A stretch of 64,000 nucleotides of DNA. Source: Impatiens glandulifera. Its lineage: Eukaryota > Streptophyta > Magnoliopsida > Ericales > Balsaminaceae. The stretch covers positions 31,821,628-31,885,627 of the forward strand of contig NC_061862.1 of the NCBI RefSeq assembly GCF_907164915.1, read 5' to 3'. The notes under the pieces were generated by a model. It searched no databases and was not told the DNA's origin. It saw only the letters and a program-made list of their open reading frames with translations. Each line of letters begins with the position of its first letter. Position 1 is the first letter of the stretch. Below are positions 59,306 through 64,000 of the stretch, in pieces. The translations under genes and the position numbers were made by a program.

Positions 59306-60069
59306 TATTTATTTATTTATTATTTATCACTAATTAATATATAATCAAAGCCAATAGATACTATAACTTAATTATATATTTACAAGACAGAAACACTTTA
59401 ATGTTCGTGTGGTGGTAAGTCAAAAGAAGACAACACTTTTCTAATTTACTCCTCATTTAATTATATCTTGTTTAGTTGTGGGTGCAAATTATATTTTAGA
59501 ATTATTTGACTCAGAAGACTATATATATACATAATTTTTCAAATTTAAACTTTTTAATAATAATAATAAAAATAAATAAAGAATTTCACCTTCACTTTAA
59601 TGGAGTAAATATAAATGTAAGGATCGGAATGAGGCCAATTGAAATGTTGGACCTTGTGAAGATAAAATGTATTAGGGATTAATTAGTACAAATTAAGGTG
59701 TGACATAATTTGTTTAAAGTTCAATGAAAAATAGAAACTACAAATAATAAAATATATAACAAATAATAGTAACAAGTACGAAAACAAAGAGAATTAAGAC
59801 AAATAAATGAAACTAAACTTAATCGCTTTTTCTTATTCTCTTAATTTTGTGACCTACTAAATATATATTTTTGAGAACAAACAATATGGTAGCTTAATTG
59901 TGATAAAATGATCTTACATATATATATATAATAGATCAAAAGGTAATAATAACCTTATGATTTAAATGACAATTTTGATTTAAATGAGGGGGTCAGGTAA
60001 AAAATATCATTCTAATCTTTTTTTAAAAATTAAGAAAAATTAGAGAATAATAAATTTAAAAATAAAAAT
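59306..60069. other. AT-rich intergenic sequence
   Basis: No ORF, RNA gene or clear repeat was found. Confidence 0.4.
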
Positions 60070-60460
60070 AACTTCTCTCTCCCTTTCCCAAACAAAATGA
60101 CAAAAGGTGGGGGTAAAGTAGTAAAAATAAAAAAAAATGCTCTCTCCAATTCGTATTAAATTATTGTATTTAATGCTTAGCTAAAAATGTAAAAAATAGT
60201 TCCAAGTGTTATAAAAGAGTATAGTGCCCATTTAAAGATATGAAATAATAGAGGTCTAACTTATATATACACCCTTATAGTATATTAGTGTTTTGAATTT
60301 GCCTCATGTTTTTTGCTATAGACCATTTCATGCTAATATTTTTGATTGAAAAATGTGGATAGCTAAAAACACTAACATACTTTAAGGGATATAAAAATAT
60401 AATAGTTTAAGGGCCTATTTCAAAAAAATATAATAGCTCAAAGCTAGTCTTACAGTGAAT
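60070..60460 (-). repeat. inverted, diverged fragment of the duplicated unit
   Basis: Its reverse complement contains ACATGAGGCAAATTCAAAA, TAGCTAAGCATTAAAT and GAAATAGGCCCTTAAACTAT. These match parts of the unit within about 46165-46720. Similarity is clearly lower than between the two main copies. Confidence 0.7.
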
Positions 60461-60534
60461 CCTTGTGACATAGGCATACATAACAAGAGATTAGTACATG
60501 GAAGAGATATCACTAGACATTGTAATACATTAAA

Positions 60535-60755
60535 TAAATAACCTATATTTGTTGTTAAATAATTATTAATAAATGTGGATAATAAATTATCCTTACAACA
60601 AACAAAATTGAACCGATGATTGATTGATAATTAATGGGTTAATATATATATATTTGTAAATATTGGATTAGTGTAAGGACTGAATTGTATTTTGTTTTGT
60701 AATGTAAAAATTGGACACTAGGTAATATAACCTAATCTTTTATATATACTTGTAA

Positions 60756-60790
<35 letters not shown>
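60535..60790 (+). repeat. third direct fragment of the duplicated unit
   Basis: TTGTTGTTAAATAATTATTA, ATTGAACCGATGATTGATTG and TTGTAATGTAAAAATTGGAC match 56645-56880 and the corresponding first copy. It also lacks the Helitron at the AA|TT site. It ends in a (TA)n run (60763-60794). Confidence 0.8.
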
Positions 60791-60794
<4 letters not shown>

Positions 60795-60796
<2 letters not shown>

Positions 60797-61360
60797 TTTC
60801 AATGTTAAATTTCTCTCTTCATTCTCAATTATGAATTTGCAGTTTCTTGAGAAATCATCATGTTCCATAGAAATGTTAATTAAGTCACCACAAATTAATT
60901 TTTAGATGGGTCATGTGGCTAAACTAGGGCAGCAGTATAAGTTAATTAATTATAAATATTTTCTTTTAAATTATTTACATTGAAAAGGAGAAGTAATATA
61001 TTTTCCTAATAAATGTTGTTATATTATATCTTTGAAGAAGAAATTAGTAAGGATGACATATCTTAATACTAAATTAATTAAAAAAAAAAAAAAAGCAATG
61101 GTCATGCTTCTTTTCAATTCTTACTTTCTAGTTTTCAAAGCAGGTTGATTTTGAAATAGGCCCCTAAACAATGATATTTGTTTACATCTCGTATAGGCTT
61201 TAATTATATATTAGTGATAAATTAATAAATGAATAAAGTTTGAATAGACAGATGAATATATAATCAACTTCCAGTACTATTGTATTATTTTGTGATATTA
61301 TTATATATCGAGGTAATGAAATTAAAAAAATAAAATAAAATTGGGTATATTTGTTCTAGC
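60795..61360. other. AT-rich intergenic sequence
   Basis: No gene is supported. 61129-61175 (TTTTGAAATAGGCCCCTAAACA) again resembles a phrase of the duplicated unit. Confidence 0.4.
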
Positions 61361-62130
61361 CCTCTAGCTCTGACCAATCCATCTGTTGACAAATAGGAAC
61401 AGCAATTCGTTATCTCCTTGTTCAATGTTTGACCATATATATATCCTCCCTCTATCTCCCCCTCGATCAGATTAAAATCTGCAACCAGATCAAAAACAAG
61501 AAATTAATAGACATGGATGATAAATTAAAGTACTAACTAATAAAGTAACATATATACATAAAATAAAACCCACATAATTGATCATCACGATCGAGCTTGG
61601 TGATGAACATTGTTTAGTACGTAGTCTACTTCATGAACCAATTAAAGAAGCTTGGACTTGGCCCTGGCTGCAGGCTGTACGACGTCCCTGGTACGTACGT
61701 ACCTAGACATGATAATATTGACACAACACAATATATATATATATATACATATGGAATAATTAATTATATATTTACAGACAGGAGATCGAGAGCCCAAAGT
61801 GCTCTCTAGCTCATTTATTGAAAAAGCAGATAAACATAGTCCCAAAGTGTTGATGATCAGTTGTTGGAGATGATCAGTACTATTAGTTATTAATTATTAC
61901 AAACCCAAATATTAATTAAATAATTAGAACTTAGGATCAGGATATCGAACCCAGAAGAGATCGAGAATGAGAGGTAAAAGACATATGGAGCATGATAAAT
62001 CGGATAGAAGAAGAAATATGGAAATAAAAATCATATTTTAAGAAGTGTTGTTGTTAAACAACACGACTTAAGGAGTATATACTTAAGTCTTCTCCTTCTT
62101 CTTCCTTTTGCCCTCCCCTTAATTAATTAA
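61361..62130. other. region 3' of the defensin-like gene, with a perfect 14-bp palindrome
   Basis: Less AT-rich than its surroundings near 61640-61700. GGTACGTACGTACC (61690-61703) is a perfect palindrome. No ORF with recognisable content was found on either strand. TATATATATCCTCCCTCT near 61436 looks promoter-like, but the first ATG after it (61512) gives only seven codons. The stretch next to the gene probably includes its 3' untranslated region. Confidence 0.4.
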
Positions 62131-62397
62131 TTAGTTCTTACCGACACATTGGCATGCGTCGGATCCACGAAGGCAAACTGATTTTATGAAATTTTTCAGG
62201 CCGGTCACAGCTTGACACGCCATGCGGCATCTTGCTTCTGAACAAAGTCCAAGGTTGATTGTGAAGGTTTTTCCATGCACGGTAGTAGTACTTGTGGCAG
62301 CTATCAGCACCAAAATGCCCATCAATATCATCAGCTTCTTCTTTGACTTTGAACTGCAAGACGAAACATCATAAGAAATAGACATATTAATTAACAA
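62131..62397 (-). CDS. small secreted cysteine-rich (defensin-like) peptide, 88 aa
   Basis: An intact ORF. A basic stretch (SKSKKK) is followed by the hydrophobic segment LMILMGILVLIAATS and a likely signal-peptidase site after VHG; the mature part would start KTFTINLGLC. The mature part has six cysteines with spacing C-x4-C-x3-C-x13-C-x6-C-x-C; the CxxxC (CRMAC) and CxC (CQC) pairs recall the Cys-stabilised alpha-beta fold of plant defensin-like proteins. A role in defence or reproductive signalling is inference. The ATG at 62397 is the first after the TATA box; an in-frame ATG four codons later (MSISYD) could also serve. TCGTCTTGCAG inside the N-terminal part resembles a 3' splice site, so an unseen upstream exon cannot be excluded. 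No sign of decay. Confidence 0.72.
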   Translation of the reverse strand: MLINMSISYDVSSCSSKSKKKLMILMGILVLIAATSTTTVHGKTFTINLGLCSEARCRMACQAVTGLKNFIKSVCLRGSDACQCVGKN

Positions 62398-62487
62398 AGT
62401 GATCGACTCGAGATAAACAAATTATAATGTTTGATTTGTTTTGTATATATTTAGTTTCTTTGTGAATGTTTATAAGAAGGTTCTATT

Positions 62488-62497
62488 CTATTTATAG
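62488..62497 (-). promoter_or_regulatory. TATA box of the defensin-like gene
   Basis: Minus-strand CTATAAATAG is a consensus plant TATA box 90 bases before the ATG. This leaves a short leader without an upstream ATG. Confidence 0.75.
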
Positions 62498-62579
62498 GGA
62501 CGGGAGACTGTACGTGGGAAAGAAGAAATTAAAGCATATACATGCATATATTAATTAATTAATTAAAGCCCCCCATTAT

Positions 62580-63865
62580 TTAGAAGTTGTTTAAATTTGC
62601 GTTCATACTTTTAATTACCAACATTTTAGTCTCTTTTGAACCTCAATTATTTTAAATTCTCATTCATTCATTATTTAGAATCCATTTGAATTCTGCTGTA
62701 GCTATATATCACGTAATAAGTGAAATTTTATTTATTATAGATCTAAACGAGAGGGTAAAATAATTAATTAGTAAACTTAATTTACATGAGATATAACTTT
62801 TCTTTTCCAAATAAATATTCAAGATCAATCAAGCTCTTATTTTTGTTTCCATATCGACTATTCTCTCTCAAACACTTAATTTAACATCTTTAACTATTTT
62901 AAATTATAAAACTATAACCAAATATTTTTTAAATGTGGAAATCATTTAACATAACACGTGGTGTGGTAGGTAGAGGTTAGGTAAAATGGTTATATCATCT
63001 TTCCTTTTATGTCTATATAATCCATTTTTCTACCTTTTTTTTATGTTTGTACATTCTTGTGTATTGTACTTGTCTCCCCTAAATATTTGAATGAAAATAG
63101 TGGTTCATCCCTTTAAATGTTTAGCAAATAAAAAAAAAATGGTTAACTTTAAATATAATAACTCCTTTAATTGGACAAACTAACCATAACCCTCATTCTA
63201 GTCTATTCTCTCTCATTTTATTATTTTAATCCAACACACTTAAGAGTTTATTGTGCCTATAATTAATAACAATTTGACCCATATTAAATTAAAAGAGGAG
63301 TTACTTAAGTTAAATTGGTAAAAAATATTACATCCTTCTTTTTCCACAATACTGAATTTAATATGCACCTCATGTTCCTTCTATAAACCTTTCATGTAAT
63401 TGATCATGAATAAGATTTCTATGAAAAACAAAACAAAAATTATGTAAAATAAGTGTATATTAAATTTAATTTTTTTTTTATTCAATTAATACAGATTTAA
63501 TGATCTAATAAAAAAATTACTAATAATAATACAATAGTAAACAATTATAAATGTTAATATTGTAAAGTTAATTCAATCATATTATTATTAGTGTGGTATT
63601 TGTTTTTAACAAATTTTATTTTATTAATAACAAAGTAAAATCAAATGGTATGCAGATAAAAGATTGAAAAATATAAAATAAAATAATGATAAGGAATATT
63701 GGAAGTGCAAATATCCTTAATTTACAAATAAATTATTTAGACTACCAAAAAAAAGAAGAAGCCATCTGATGATTCCCTTTATTTAATAGTCTGCAACCAT
63801 AGGCCCCCCACCCAAATTAATATACAAGTCTTAGTCAAATTTAACATAAATGTAACCTATCAAAT
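62580..63865 (-). repeat. inverted, diverged copy of the duplicated unit upstream of the defensin-like gene
   Basis: The reverse complement contains CAAAAGAGACTAAAATGTT, ACAAAAATAAGAGCTTGATT, GATAAC- and TTATGTTAAATTT-type phrases and AAATAAAGGGAATCATCAGA. They occur in the same order as 57890-59290 of the second copy. It lacks the CACTA-like insertion at the matching site (near 63750-63770). It ends about 80 bases upstream of the TATA box of the gene. Confidence 0.75.
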
Positions 63866-64000
63866 ATTAATGAATGCACCCGACATAACATTACTGAAGA
63901 TGCTCTATTAAGAATTGTACTTTCTATCAATTGTTATGGACTTGTTTTAATTCACCTAATTTATCGAAAACAAAATCAAATAAATTTTAAAGAATGAAAA
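63866..64000. other. AT-rich end of the window
   Basis: Nothing recognised. Confidence 0.4.

Noticed and set aside
61436..61540. Promoter-like TATATATATCC with an ATG at 61512 suggesting a plus-strand gene
   Set aside because: The frame stops after seven codons and no downstream exon could be recognised.
61780..61825. GACAGGAGATCGAGAGC followed by GCTCTCTAGCTC looks like a miR156/157 precursor
   Set aside because: The loop is only about 7 bases, the 5' arm differs from miR157 at several positions, and similar GACAGGAGA phrases (46672, 56337) belong to the AT-rich repeat family.

Overview
The window is flowering-plant nuclear DNA. It is AT-rich and gene-poor, with nested LTR retrotransposons, a Helitron, a Pack-type DNA transposon carrying introns, and one compact plant gene. 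No protein here names the species. The gag type and the accessory ORFs of the large copia family resemble, from memory, families common in Lamiales such as Gesneriaceae; this is a weak inference.

Layout. 1-10106 (+) is the 3' part of a Sirevirus-like Ty1/copia element (copy A): broken pol, three accessory ORFs, and a 1.3-kb 3' LTR. 10107-12050 is AT-rich, with a block of degenerate inverted repeats and a LINE tail. 12050-26036 is an old copia element on the minus strand, split inside its protease region by a Ty3/gypsy Tat/Ogre-type element (12636-24398). The Tat element has a 5-bp target duplication (CCAAC) and a long 3' region holding a 67-bp satellite. 26100-27210 is the 3' end of a LINE. 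28302-44976 (-) is a second member of the Sirevirus-like family (copy B). Its 5' LTR is interrupted by a very young CRM-like gypsy element (40595-44054) with matching 344-bp LTRs and one 942-codon ORF. 45898-59305 is a tandem duplication of a non-coding unit of about 3.7 kb. The first copy has since received a Helitron (46994-47813) and a CACTA-like element (about 49187-54150) that contains most of a broken XBAT33-like ankyrin/RING E3 ligase gene with its introns. Further direct and inverted fragments of the unit lie at 60.1-60.8 kb and 62.6-63.9 kb.

The only gene that looks intact and cellular is a small secreted cysteine-rich, defensin-like peptide on the minus strand (62131-62397) with a clear TATA box. 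The XBAT33-like gene is decayed.

The most unusual features are these. (1) The Sirevirus-like family carries three mutually related accessory ORFs, and in both copies each one has its own TATA-like box and leader. (2) The CRM-like element has lost the RT catalytic motif and the integrase core but keeps one open frame that joins gag-protease to the integrase tail. (3) The E3-ligase capture and the Helitron both have empty sites within the same window. (4) The satellite in the Tat 3' region is built of hairpins whose arms covary.
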